In this document: positions 8,183 through 17,361 of the stretch, in pieces
Layout: every line of letters starts with the position of its first letter
Numbering within the stretch: position 1 is the first letter of the stretch
Assembly (NCBI GenBank): GCA_014529675.2
Contig: CP076040.1
Location: 4,739,501 to 4,803,500, forward strand
DNA from: Opitutia bacterium ISCC 52
Lineage (GTDB): Bacteria > Verrucomicrobiota > Verrucomicrobiia > Opitutales > UBA2995
DNA length: 64,000 nucleotides
Direction of reading: 5' to 3'
The notes under the pieces: generated by a model
The model's input: the letters and a program-made list of their open reading frames with translations, nothing else
Databases searched by the model: none
Told to the model about the DNA's origin: nothing
Translations under genes and position numbers: made by a program

Positions 8183-10051
8183 TTACTTTCGGTTATGACG
8201 ACGGATAAAGAAGAGGATGCCGGCGGCAAAGACGATGCCCGGAATCACAGTTAAATTGGCTAAGGCTAAATTGAATCCCAGGCTCTCTACTTTCTCGCGT
8301 AGTTTCTTTCGCACCTCTCTTCGCTCTGCACGCTTGGAAGCGGCGTTGCCTTGTAGCTCCTGAATTTCGGCGCGTAGCTCGGGCGTTAAAATCAAGGAAT
8401 TGCCTCCTCCCTGTTGGGTCTGCAGCTCTCGGATCCGATTCTCGAATACCTGGACCTCATTGTTGAGCTCATCGAGCTTTTGCTGGTACTCGACCTGTGC
8501 TTCTTGCTCAATTTCTTCAACCACCTTGAACGGGCGAATGGTATTTCCCCGAGGGCGGATGGAAATCAGGTCCTGACTTCCAGACATGAACTCAATGGTG
8601 TTGGTGAGCAGGTTGAGGTTGTCATTTAACGGTTGAAATAAGGAACCGAAAATCCGCTGAACTGAAAATTGCTCCTGCAACCAATCCGAATCGGCTATGA
8701 CAAAGAGGCTACTTGGAGCTACGGATTCTGTGAGGTGGTTTGAATTGGCTTCTGGTGCGGGTGCTGCCTCAGCACCTTCTGGCGTTGGTGGAGTAGGTTT
8801 TCCTTCGGGAAAGGCAGATTTAAGATTACCACGAACAAATCCTGCAATGGTTTCCCGACCTTCTGACGCGGTCATGTTTTGAGTGAGCTGAACCGGATTG
8901 CGAATCTGGTTGGCCAGCATGGCGAAAAGCTTTCCTGCCTGGTCAGAGGATTGAACAAGCGGGATGATTTCGAGATCAGCGCCTTCTGCTATTCCAAATG
9001 AACCGGGCTCAACCATGAGCAAGGAGTCCAGCTGGGAGAGGATAAACTCATTGGAGTTCAAGGCAGCTTCGTCTAGATTCAACCAGGTTGGCATTTGCAT
9101 GGGACCGGCTTGTGTACTGACTTGGGCCCCATTGTCAGCGTCGACCAGAATTTCCATGTCGTTGAAATCGATGCCGTAGGCTGTGAAAAGTTGTCGAAGG
9201 TTGCTGGTCACTCCTTGTGGAGGTTGCCCCATCATCATTTGCTGCTGGTTTTGCTGAGCCTTCATGAAGTAGCTGGATGGATCCAGCGCTATGAAGGTGG
9301 GCTTCCCTGCCAGGACATGTTGGTCGATGGCAAACAGCATTTGCTCATCCAGATTTTGTGGATGCACGACCATTAGCACATCCACGATCGAGGGCCAATC
9401 TGCTGGAGTATTAATCTGGGTGATCTCAAAATTCTGGCGTAGTTGTTGCACAAATACCCAGTCTTGTCCTCCAGGCGGCTGCCCGGGAAACATTTGAGGG
9501 GTTCCCACAACAGGTAGTCCTGAAATGATGCCGACTGTTGGTTTATCCCATTGCTGGACGGTGTATAGTGCTTTGGCGATGTCGTACTCGAGTGAGTTTT
9601 CTTTTTGGTAGGCGAAGAACGGTACGGTTTCCTGGTTATCCGCTTGGGTCAGAACTAAACCGAAAAAGAGATTCTGACCATTGCCCACTGGATTGGGAGT
9701 AATGCCAGCTGTGGTGGCTGCCTCCTCTTCTTCGGTATCGGGCTCAGGGTTTATGATGTTCAAGCGAATCATGCCATTGGATGCCGCCTCGAACTGCCGC
9801 AGCATTTCTTCCACTCGAGTCCCGTAATTCTTAAAGGATATTGGAAGTCCGTCTACCGAGCGACTGAAGTAGAAATCGAAATCGACCCGCTCTTCCAACT
9901 TTTCAACCAGCACCTGGCTCCCTTTGGAAAGGGTGAAAAGTTTGCCGTCAGTAAAGTCCAGCTTCCAGCTAAACAATCCAGCAAACATGTTGGTGAAAAT
10001 GAGGATGATTATGAGGAGGAATCCAGCGATAAACTTCTGTGATGTATTCAT
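8183..10051 (-). CDS. GldG-like ABC transporter auxiliary protein
   Basis: Membrane-anchored periplasmic component (ABC_transp_aux type) of an ABC-2 exporter-like complex. Residues 1-28 form a membrane anchor. LDFTDGKLFTLSKGSQVLVEKL (about 31-52) is the typical opening of GldG-like proteins. The middle region contains the GKPTFIALDP block and Gln/Pro/Met-rich inserts. A charged coiled coil covers about 520-600, and a second membrane helix with the tail FFIRRHNRK closes the protein, giving the TM-periplasmic-TM plan of the family. The 622-residue length is usual. It sits 17 bases after the permease gene and 13 before the DUF4340 gene. In Bacteroidota GldA/F/G are linked to gliding; here no other gliding genes are seen, so the role is open. 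Confidence 0.85.
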   Translation of the reverse strand: MNTSQKFIAGFLLIIILIFTNMFAGLFSWKLDFTDGKLFTLSKGSQVLVEKLEERVDFDFYFSRSVDGLPISFKNYGTRVEEMLRQFEAASNGMIRLNIINPEPDTEEEEAATTAGITPNPVGNGQNLFFGLVLTQADNQETVPFFAYQKENSLEYDIAKALYTVQQWDKPTVGIISGLPVVGTPQMFPGQPPGGQDWVFVQQLRQNFEITQINTPADWPSIVDVLMVVHPQNLDEQMLFAIDQHVLAGKPTFIALDPSSYFMKAQQNQQQMMMGQPPQGVTSNLRQLFTAYGIDFNDMEILVDADNGAQVSTQAGPMQMPTWLNLDEAALNSNEFILSQLDSLLMVEPGSFGIAEGADLEIIPLVQSSDQAGKLFAMLANQIRNPVQLTQNMTASEGRETIAGFVRGNLKSAFPEGKPTPPTPEGAEAAPAPEANSNHLTESVAPSSLFVIADSDWLQEQFSVQRIFGSLFQPLNDNLNLLTNTIEFMSGSQDLISIRPRGNTIRPFKVVEEIEQEAQVEYQQKLDELNNEVQVFENRIRELQTQQGGGNSLILTPELRAEIQELQGNAASKRAERREVRKKLREKVESLGFNLALANLTVIPGIVFAAGILFFIRRHNRK

Positions 10052-10068
10052 GTGTGTATCGCTTAGTA

Positions 10069-10788
10069 TTAACGTTCCAAGACCACGACGGTCATGAGTA
10101 GAGAGATGAAGGAAAGTGAAAGAAAGAAAACCAGGTCCTTGAAGACAATCAGTCCACGGGTGAAACCGTTGAAGTGAGTAGTGTAGCTGAAATTACTCAA
10201 TGCATCCACCCACGAGAGAGGTAGGAACGAAAGGAAGTTGGTGAAGACCGACCATCCTAGAAATACCAGGCAAAGGTTGATAACGACACTGATGACGAAG
10301 CTTATGACCTGGTTCTTTGTGAGAGCTGAAGTGAAGGAGCAGACCGCGAGAAAACTACCCGCCATGAGGAAGCAACCCAGATAACCTGTAAAGATAGGCC
10401 CCCAATCGGGATCTCCCAGATAGCCTACCGTGAACATCAGAGGGAAGGTCAGAAAAATGCCAACCGAAATAAATGCCCATCCTGCGAGGTATTTGCCAAT
10501 GACGCCCTCCTGGATGAGAACCGGGAGTGTAAAGAGAAGCTCCCAGGTGCCGGAGCGTTTTTCCTCTGCCCATAGGCGCATACCTACTGCTGAAATAAAG
10601 AAGGTGTAGATCCAGGGTTGCATGCTGAAGAAGACGTCGAGCGATGCCACGCGCGAATCGAAAAAGCGGCCCAGATAGAAGGTAAGCCCTGACGAGACGA
10701 ACAGGAAGACTATGAGAAATACATAAGCCACCGGAGATCGGAAGTAGCCGTAAAACTCGCGTTTGAAGACAGGTAGAATTTGTTTCAT
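10069..10788 (-). CDS. ABC-2 type permease, GldF-like
   Basis: Integral membrane subunit of 239 residues with about six hydrophobic segments. It opens with FKREFYGYFRSPVAYVFL, the standard GldF/NosY-type N-terminus in which a short cytoplasmic helix leads into TM1. RLWAEEKRSGTWELLFTLPV (about 71-90) is the conserved cytoplasmic coupling motif (EEKR.GT.ELL...P) that contacts the ATPase. It lies 35 bases after the ATPase gene and 17 before the GldG-like gene, in the order ATPase-permease-auxiliary-DUF4340. The substrate cannot be predicted from sequence. Confidence 0.9.
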   Translation of the reverse strand: MKQILPVFKREFYGYFRSPVAYVFLIVFLFVSSGLTFYLGRFFDSRVASLDVFFSMQPWIYTFFISAVGMRLWAEEKRSGTWELLFTLPVLIQEGVIGKYLAGWAFISVGIFLTFPLMFTVGYLGDPDWGPIFTGYLGCFLMAGSFLAVCSFTSALTKNQVISFVISVVINLCLVFLGWSVFTNFLSFLPLSWVDALSNFSYTTHFNGFTRGLIVFKDLVFFLSLSFISLLMTVVVLER

Positions 10789-10823
10789 ATCCAGCTCTAT
10801 GAACTAAAAAAGTTGTGGAGAAT

Positions 10824-11741
10824 CTATTTGGTTAGTTCCCAGAAGACTTCGTCCAGGCCAACCGGTGTTTTCTCAAAACGGGAGATGTTCCATTCCTTGT
10901 CCCGGCAGACTTTCAGCACAAGTGATTCGATGGACTGTTTGCTTTTGGGATAAATTTCAACGGCGCCTTCATTGATTTCCGCACTGGAAACTTCGGGCAG
11001 CTCTTTGAGGGTTTCACGAACGACTTCCAGATCGATATCTTCGACTTCCAACTTGAGCGCATTGTACTTTGGATTGCGCTTAAGAAGGGACTCAGGTGTC
11101 TCATCTGCTATGACTTCGCCTTTGGCAATAATGATTACACGTGAGCAAAGGGCGTGAACTTCTTCTAGAATGTGAGTGGATAGGATGATGGCCTTATCTT
11201 TGGCCATGGTCCGAATAATTTTGCGGACTTCCTTTTTCTGATTCGGGTCCAGTCCGTCTGTCGGCTCATCCAGAATGAGTACTGGGGGATCGTGAAGGAT
11301 GGCCTGAGCAAAACCGACGCGCTGCTTGAAACCCTTACTCAAGGTTTCAATGGATTGGTGCCTTACTTTGTTCAGGCGGCAGAGGTCGCAGGCATGGTCT
11401 ATTTTGTCTTCCCGAATAGTGGGGTCATCGTAGCCGCGAATTTCAGCAATAAATATAAGAAACTCCTCAACTGTCATTTCACCGTAGACCGGACCATTCT
11501 CAGGCATGTAGCCAATCCGTTCTTTGACTGCTACTGGGTGATCCTGCACATTGAGCCCATTAACAAGCACAATGCCTGAAGTCGGCCGGACAAAGCCGGT
11601 GATCATCTTCATCGTGGTGGACTTTCCAGCCCCGTTGGGACCTAGAAACCCGAGTATTTCACCTCGGTTGACGTCAAAATTGACGCCATTAACTGCGTTG
11701 ATGGATCCGTAACTTTTGTGAAGGGATTGAACTTCAATCAT
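10824..11741 (-). CDS. ABC transporter ATP-binding protein, GldA-like
   Basis: Cytoplasmic ATPase of the Gld-type ABC complex, 305 residues. The motifs are complete: Walker A GPNGAGKST (34-42), signature LSKGFKQRVG (about 137), Walker B VLILDEPTDGLD (about 156) and H-loop STHILEEV (about 192). A C-terminal domain of about 85 residues follows, as in GldA and other ABC-2 ATPases. First gene of the operon. The 95-base gap between it and the HAD gene upstream probably carries the promoter. It could equally be an ATPase for a drug or polymer exporter, but the GldG-like and DUF4340 partners argue for the Gld-type group. Confidence 0.93.
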   Translation of the reverse strand: MIEVQSLHKSYGSINAVNGVNFDVNRGEILGFLGPNGAGKSTTMKMITGFVRPTSGIVLVNGLNVQDHPVAVKERIGYMPENGPVYGEMTVEEFLIFIAEIRGYDDPTIREDKIDHACDLCRLNKVRHQSIETLSKGFKQRVGFAQAILHDPPVLILDEPTDGLDPNQKKEVRKIIRTMAKDKAIILSTHILEEVHALCSRVIIIAKGEVIADETPESLLKRNPKYNALKLEVEDIDLEVVRETLKELPEVSSAEINEGAVEIYPKSKQSIESLVLKVCRDKEWNISRFEKTPVGLDEVFWELTK

Positions 11742-11836
11742 AGTTGTCTAAGGGCTTCTCAAGGGTAGTTAAGAAATTAGGTTCTAGAAAAATTTTCCGC
11801 GAAGAAAAGCAAAAATTTTAGTTATCTGCGAAGGAA

Positions 11837-12871
11837 TTAATGACTCTTCTCGTTCTTTTCTTCAAACATGGTATCCTGTTCCAATTGTGGCTCAGGATGT
11901 GGGACTTCGTCTTTGTGAATGTGCCGTGGAGGCTTTCCTACTTTCTTAGTCAGAGCATGCTCGCGATCTTCGACGATTTGATCACATATGGCACATACGT
12001 GCATCTTCATCCACATGCCTGTATTACTGGTTTCTTCGAAATTGGTAGGACCATAGGCATGGATCCGGTTGTTCTGAAGCAGACGATCATTTTGGGCGAA
12101 TTCCTCCTGTGAACCTTGATCGTAGACGGCGAAGGCCTTGCCACCATTGTTTTTCACCACGGAAAAGACAGGGATGTCGCTTGGGCCATCAGCCACATAT
12201 ATCATATTACGGAATGGTACCCGCCGATCTGAGTGTTTAATGTTAGAATTGACGTTGATTTCGGGGTTTTTGTTACAGCCTTTGTTGATCTCAAATATGT
12301 AACGCGTTTTGATGGTGTTGTCGATGACCACACCGATTTGAGAAATATCGGGGTCGTGATGGAGGCTCAGGTCCTGTTGATCCAAGTAGTGCGGAAGGAA
12401 AGGCTCCTCGATAAACTCACAACCGTAAATGTTTTCCACAAAAGGAGCTATAATGCTTCCACGAATCATGGATGCGAGGCCTGTGCTGATTATGTAATGC
12501 TCTAAACGTATGTCGTGCTTCTTATACTCTTCCTTGAGGGTGACCAGGTTTTGCAGCGATTTGAAGAACTGAGGGAGGCCGGGGTTAAATACGAGCTCCT
12601 TCCCAAGCTCTTCCAGCACTTTATTGGTTAAGCCCTTAATAACACCACTTCGCACATAGGATAGCAGATGATTGAGATAAATGGTGTCGGGAGAAACGGT
12701 GAGCCCACGCTTTTTATAGGCGTTCGGAAGTTCATTAACCTCTTCCCAAAAGCGTTTTTCGTTAATGCCAAATTTTTTGAAGAGGGGCTGCTGCATGTAG
12801 CCGGGGATAAGGGTTTTGTCGAAATCCCAGATGCATGCGACAACGTTTTGAGTGTATAGGCTTGTTTCCAT
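11837..12871 (-). CDS. HAD-superfamily hydrolase with a Cys/His-rich C-terminal tail
   Basis: Cytosolic phosphatase-like protein of 344 residues. HAD motif I is WDFDKTL, with nucleophile D16 and acid D18. Motif II is likely HYIISTG (about 125-131), and motif IV lies in [13 protein letters not shown] (about 224-236). An insert between motifs I and II forms the cap. Unlike plain HAD enzymes, the last 60 residues read [10 protein letters not shown], then a basic stretch and [14 protein letters not shown]. The CxxC pair and the histidines could bind a metal. The substrate is unknown. It is a single gene on the minus strand, divergent from prfA, with 76 bases between them for both promoters. Confidence 0.8.
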   Translation of the reverse strand: METSLYTQNVVACIWDFDKTLIPGYMQQPLFKKFGINEKRFWEEVNELPNAYKKRGLTVSPDTIYLNHLLSYVRSGVIKGLTNKVLEELGKELVFNPGLPQFFKSLQNLVTLKEEYKKHDIRLEHYIISTGLASMIRGSIIAPFVENIYGCEFIEEPFLPHYLDQQDLSLHHDPDISQIGVVIDNTIKTRYIFEINKGCNKNPEINVNSNIKHSDRRVPFRNMIYVADGPSDIPVFSVVKNNGGKAFAVYDQGSQEEFAQNDRLLQNNRIHAYGPTNFEETSNTGMWMKMHVCAICDQIVEDREHALTKKVGKPPRHIHKDEVPHPEPQLEQDTMFEEKNEKSH

Positions 12872-12947
12872 TTAAAAGAGCACCCATTTATACGGGTTGC
12901 CTAACAAAACTCCACTTATTTAATCAGCACGAAAATAACCCGACTTC

Positions 12948-14039
12948 ATGGAAGGAATACCACATATCGAGCCATACATCGCCCGGCATAAAGAGCTGGA
13001 TGGCGAAATCTCGGATCCGGACTTCTTCCAGGATCAACGCCGAGCGGCTACCTTGTCCCGCGAACATCAGAAGTTAGGTATATTGATTGAGCAATATGAC
13101 GAGCTGGTTCGTCTGGATGGAGAAATTACCGATACCCGTGAATTAGTGAGTGGTGAGGATATCGATGAGGAGCTTAAGGAATTAGCCGAAGTTGAACTTC
13201 CTGAGTTGGAAGAGAAATTTCAAACACTGAAACAACAAATTCTAATTTCAATGATCCCACCGGATCCGACCGATTCTCGGAACACGATTGTGGAAATTCG
13301 AGCGGGTGCTGGTGGAGATGAAGCAAGTCTATTTGCCGGTGACTTGAGTCGCTTGTACCAGCGTTTTGCGGAATTAAACTCCTGGAAGATTGAACCGATG
13401 AGCAGCAGCCCCTCTGAAGTGGGCGGTTATAAGGAAAACATCTTTCTCGTAACCGGTGAGGAAGTTTATCGAAAGCTCCGCTATGAATCCGGCGTGCACC
13501 GCGTCCAACGCATCCCGGTCACTGAATCCGGAGGTCGTATCCATACGTCGACGGTTACAGTCGCTATGATGCCTGAAGCTGAGGACGTTGATCTGGATAT
13601 TGATCAGCAAGACCTGGAAATTACAACCATGCGTGCTTCTGGTGCGGGTGGTCAGCATGTGAATACAACCGATTCTGCTGTGCGAATTGTCCATGTGCCT
13701 ACCGGTGAAATGGTCTATTGTGCCGATGAACGCTCGCAGCTCAAAAATCGGGATAAGGCATTGAAAGTGCTCTATTCTCGTTTGCTGGAGAAGAAACAAC
13801 GTGAGGAGCAGGCTAAGTATGCCGCGCAGCGCAAAAGCCAAGTGGGCACGGGTGATCGTAGTGAACGGATCCGCACATACAATTTTCCGCAAGGCCGTAT
13901 AACGGATCACCGGATCGGTCTTACGCTCCATACTTTGCCGCAGGCCATGGAAGGCGAGCTTGAGCCAGTGGTAGATGCATTGCAACGAGCTGAGTATAAA
14001 GACAAATTGGATGCACTCCTTGAGGGTAACCTTAGTTGA
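12948..14039 (+). CDS. prfA: Peptide chain release factor 1
   Basis: Class I release factor that reads UAA and UAG stop codons and triggers peptidyl-tRNA hydrolysis. It has 363 residues, the normal length. The RF1-type recognition tripeptide is PVT (190-192) in RVQRIPVTESGGRIHTS. The catalytic GGQ is at 234-236 in SGAGGQHVNTTDSAVR. The IRAGAGGDEASLFAGDL block (117-133) and the C-terminal DHRIGLTL are also family signatures. prmC, whose product methylates this GGQ glutamine, follows after 22 bases; this pairing is conserved across bacteria and confirms both calls. Confidence 0.97.
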   Translation: MEGIPHIEPYIARHKELDGEISDPDFFQDQRRAATLSREHQKLGILIEQYDELVRLDGEITDTRELVSGEDIDEELKELAEVELPELEEKFQTLKQQILISMIPPDPTDSRNTIVEIRAGAGGDEASLFAGDLSRLYQRFAELNSWKIEPMSSSPSEVGGYKENIFLVTGEEVYRKLRYESGVHRVQRIPVTESGGRIHTSTVTVAMMPEAEDVDLDIDQQDLEITTMRASGAGGQHVNTTDSAVRIVHVPTGEMVYCADERSQLKNRDKALKVLYSRLLEKKQREEQAKYAAQRKSQVGTGDRSERIRTYNFPQGRITDHRIGLTLHTLPQAMEGELEPVVDALQRAEYKDKLDALLEGNLS

Positions 14040-14061
14040 TTTTCAAACAATTGGATTTTAA

Positions 14062-14904
14062 ATGATTACCCTGCTGGAAGTCCTGGAAAAGAGTACGGAT
14101 TTTCTTGAGCAGAAAGGTGTCCAAGATGCGCGGCTTAGCGCAGAGTGGATTATGGCTGAGTCACTCGGTCTTAAGCGATTAGACCTGTATCTTCAGTTTG
14201 AGCGACCCTTGAAAGAAGAGGAGCTCGGAGGCATTCGGGAAGGCATTCGCCGCAGGTCAAAACGGGAGCCTTTGCAGTATATTTTGGGGAATGTAGAATT
14301 TTATGGAGTTACCCTGAAAACGGATGCCAGAGCTTTAATACCGCGACCGGAAACAGAGTATTTAATAGAGCTCCTCCACACAAAGTATCTCAATCGAGAA
14401 CCCTCACGTATTCTTGACCTGGGTACTGGAACAGGAGCGATCGCAATTGCTATGCTGCACACCTTCCCAGATGCCGAGGCCGTCGCGGTTGATCGTTCAG
14501 AAGAGGCGCTGCGGCTCGCTTCGGAAAATGCGGAAGCGGTAGGAGTGTCTGATCGGCTGAGCTTGAGCCAGTCAGATTGGTTCGAAAATGTGACTGGAGA
14601 ATTTGAGGTGATCATTTCTAACCCACCTTATTTAACGGATGAAGAAATGCAGAGTGCAGAGCCGGAAGTTTCTCAGTATGAGCCAACTCAAGCACTCCAT
14701 GCCGGAAAAGATGGGCTGAACGACTTAAGCCAGATTGTTGACGAAAGCTTGGGCTACCTCGTTGATGGCGGTGTATTGGCCTTAGAGACCGGAATCGCTC
14801 AACACGATAACTTGATTACTCAAGCTAAGGGCCAAGGTTTTACTTCGATGGAATCGATTAAGGATTTGGCTCGGTTGCCGCGCTATTTGATCGGCCTGCG
14901 ATAG
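14062..14904 (+). CDS. prmC: Release factor glutamine N5-methyltransferase
   Basis: SAM-dependent enzyme that methylates the glutamine of the GGQ motif in release factors. N-terminal helical bundle at about 1-75. The SAM-binding ILDLGTGTGAIAI is at 117-129. The glutamine-binding NPPY is at 187-190. The 280-residue length is normal. It is co-transcribed with prfA. The last 47 bases overlap, tail to tail, the 3' end of the protease gene on the opposite strand, so there is no room for a separate terminator between the two convergent units. Confidence 0.96.
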   Translation: MITLLEVLEKSTDFLEQKGVQDARLSAEWIMAESLGLKRLDLYLQFERPLKEEELGGIREGIRRRSKREPLQYILGNVEFYGVTLKTDARALIPRPETEYLIELLHTKYLNREPSRILDLGTGTGAIAIAMLHTFPDAEAVAVDRSEEALRLASENAEAVGVSDRLSLSQSDWFENVTGEFEVIISNPPYLTDEEMQSAEPEVSQYEPTQALHAGKDGLNDLSQIVDESLGYLVDGGVLALETGIAQHDNLITQAKGQGFTSMESIKDLARLPRYLIGLR

Positions 14905-17140
14905 CGGGGTCGGTGAGCTTTCTGAATCCGGAAGGAGTGGTTTGCACACTGGCGGTATCCGCGATACTTGCGTCCTTTGTAATGATCCAGTCGGTCAATA
15001 TTCGAAGACTCTCCTGCAGATGAATGTCGAGTCTGGATTCATCATCATCTGCCACGTCTTCATTTTCAGCATTAGGATTGTCTGGGCTGGCTTCGACCTC
15101 GTTGTTGGTCATGAGGTCTTCCATGGGAGTTCCTTCTTCCACGACGTTTAAAGTAATTTCACGGCTTTCGAAGGTCAGCTTTTCCAATTCTTCCTGTCGG
15201 GCTTCCAGCTCATCCCTAAAAGCCTTATCTTCTTCCTTCTGTTGTTTTCTTTTTTCCAGATTCAACGAGTAGGATTTGATTTCCTGTTTCTCTTTAAAGA
15301 AATCGATGCTCTCGTTGAGGAATGAAAACTCCTCCAAAGAGCTTTGGCGGGCTTCACTTAAGGAGGTGAGATGTTGCTTCAAAGGTTCATCGATCGGATC
15401 AAATAACAATTTGCTGGCATTGCCTTTCTGGTTCCAATTGACGGCTTTAATTTCATCCCAAGGCATCGCGTGATCAAGATCTGCTTCTCCGATGGGTAAG
15501 AACTCATTGACGGAGGGCAGGGCAATATCCGAGATCACGCCTCTGTTCTGTGTGGATTGGCCGTTAGGCAGGTAAAACTTCTGAATGGTCAACTTGGCTG
15601 CGCCAGTGGGTTGATCGTTGAAGAAAGAAGGGGAGGCTAACCGGTCGATCTCGAACACGGCTTGAACAGTCCCTTTTCCGTGAGTGGATTTGTCGCCGAC
15701 AATTAATGCTCGGTCATAGTACTGAAGTGCACCCGCTACGATCTCTGATGCGGAAGCACTGTTTCGGTTAACCAAAACTATGAGCGGGCCTTTGTAAGAG
15801 ATTTTATCATTACGGTCCCAATCTCTTCTAATAAAACCTCGGTTGTTTCTAACCTGCACGACAGGGCCGGTCTTAATAAAAAGGCCCGTAAGATCAATCG
15901 CCTCTGTGAGAAGTCCACCGCCGTTGTAGCGCAGGTCAAGGATGAGTCCATGTATGCCCTCAGCTTGTAGTTTTTCAACCAGCTCCTCTACGTCTTTAGT
16001 TGTACTGGTAGGCGTATCATTTTCGTTGATACTCAAGTCCCCATAGAACGAGGGGAGTTGGATCACACCCACCGGAAGCGTGGTGTCGGGCATGAGTGGT
16101 ACTTCAACAAGGCTGGCACTCGCGCGGCTGGCTGTAATTTTTACTTCGTCACGAACAATGTCTATGACCTCCCTTACGGAAGGGTCTGCTGCATCGGAAG
16201 GAATCACCGTCAAATATACGGTGGTTGATTTTTCACCGCGGATCATCTTCACAATCTTGCGCAGCTTCATGTCGATAACGTCTACGGGCTCACCGCCTTC
16301 TTGGGCTACAAAGACAATCTTATCGCCGGCACGCATGCGTCCATCCAGTTCTGCAGGTCCACCGGGAATCAACTCGCGGATAGTGCAATAGCCTTCCTCC
16401 TGAACCAGTATGGCTCCAATGCCCACGAGGGACAGGCTCATGGATATGGAGAAATCTTCCAGAGTATCTGATGATAGGAAGGTGGAGTGAGGATCAAACA
16501 TTTGAGTCATCGTTGTGAGGAATATTTCCTGCACATCTGCCGCTTCGAGATCGTTCAGGTTTTTCTGAAGTCGTTCGTAACGTTTTGTAACTGTATCGAC
16601 TGCGTTTTCTGCTTCTTCGTCATTTAATAGATCGAAGAGAAGTTCGTATTTGAGTCGGTTTTCCCAAAGTTGGTCCGATGCTTCTATACCTTCAATCCAA
16701 GGAAATTCTTCGCGATCTACTACATACTCTGCGTCCGTGGTAAAATCGAATTCCAGTGGCAGTCGCTCCAACACCCAATCAATGCGGGCGAGGACTCTTT
16801 CTTCATAGCGTTGGTAAATATCATAAGCTGCATCGAGGTCCCCGCGTCTCAAACTTCTTTCAAGACGAGAGGCATGCTTTTCTATCATTTCATCCCGGTC
16901 ACTCTTGAGCAGAAATACGTGATTGTAGTCGAGATCTTCCATGAAGCCTTCCAAAAGTTCCTCTGCCTGGGATTGATTGATAAACTTTTGCGAGTAATGG
17001 AAATTCTCCATAAGAAAGACCACGGTCTGGGTCTCTTTTTTCATGGCCTGAGTGTATTCAAAATCACGGGCCTCTAAGAAAGAAGAACCTCCAATTAACA
17101 GGAGGATTCCAAGGGTAGAACGGGCAATGTGCTTTAGCAT
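14858..17140 (-). CDS. prc: Tail-specific (C-terminal processing) periplasmic protease
   Basis: Exported serine protease of the Tsp/CtpA family (S41A) that degrades or trims periplasmic and envelope proteins. Signal peptide at 1-24 (hydrophobic ARSTLGILLLIGGSSFLEA). An N-terminal helical domain (about 30-230) is followed by a PDZ domain (about 235-315) with GGPAELDGRMRAGDKIV. The catalytic core has LRYNGGGLL, then SASASEIVAGAL with the likely nucleophile S463, and THGKGTV with the general base K489. A Glu/Lys-rich C-terminal domain follows. The 760 residues fit the long Prc type rather than short CtpA. The 3' end overlaps prmC by 47 bases. The 221 bases upstream presumably hold its own promoter. 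Confidence 0.94.
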   Translation of the reverse strand: MLKHIARSTLGILLLIGGSSFLEARDFEYTQAMKKETQTVVFLMENFHYSQKFINQSQAEELLEGFMEDLDYNHVFLLKSDRDEMIEKHASRLERSLRRGDLDAAYDIYQRYEERVLARIDWVLERLPLEFDFTTDAEYVVDREEFPWIEGIEASDQLWENRLKYELLFDLLNDEEAENAVDTVTKRYERLQKNLNDLEAADVQEIFLTTMTQMFDPHSTFLSSDTLEDFSISMSLSLVGIGAILVQEEGYCTIRELIPGGPAELDGRMRAGDKIVFVAQEGGEPVDVIDMKLRKIVKMIRGEKSTTVYLTVIPSDAADPSVREVIDIVRDEVKITASRASASLVEVPLMPDTTLPVGVIQLPSFYGDLSINENDTPTSTTKDVEELVEKLQAEGIHGLILDLRYNGGGLLTEAIDLTGLFIKTGPVVQVRNNRGFIRRDWDRNDKISYKGPLIVLVNRNSASASEIVAGALQYYDRALIVGDKSTHGKGTVQAVFEIDRLASPSFFNDQPTGAAKLTIQKFYLPNGQSTQNRGVISDIALPSVNEFLPIGEADLDHAMPWDEIKAVNWNQKGNASKLLFDPIDEPLKQHLTSLSEARQSSLEEFSFLNESIDFFKEKQEIKSYSLNLEKRKQQKEEDKAFRDELEARQEELEKLTFESREITLNVVEEGTPMEDLMTNNEVEASPDNPNAENEDVADDDESRLDIHLQESLRILTDWIITKDASIADTASVQTTPSGFRKLTDPAIAGRSNSAATEPNP

Positions 17141-17361
17141 TATTTGTAATGTAGAGATTGAGGTGCGTGTCTGTCACTCATCAATTTTCCGAACCGATTG
17201 AATCTAGTTCCAAATATGTTTCTAATAGTGTTGGGGTATTAAGAATGGGAAGGCAAAGTTCCGATGTTATATTTACTTGGTATTCGCATCTGAGCTGCCC
17301 TTGTAAAGGACCCCTTTAGAGGCCATTTGTTTCGGCGGGCGAAGCGAAAAGGGGAAGTTAG

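Noticed and set aside
13374-13985. 203-residue minus-strand frame within prfA
   Set aside because: It is an antisense shadow of a strongly conserved gene.
17304-17318. TAAAGG-ACC-CCTTTA hairpin as rhomboid gene terminator
   Set aside because: Stem of only 6 bp, 3-base loop, and no T-run after it; kept as a note only.
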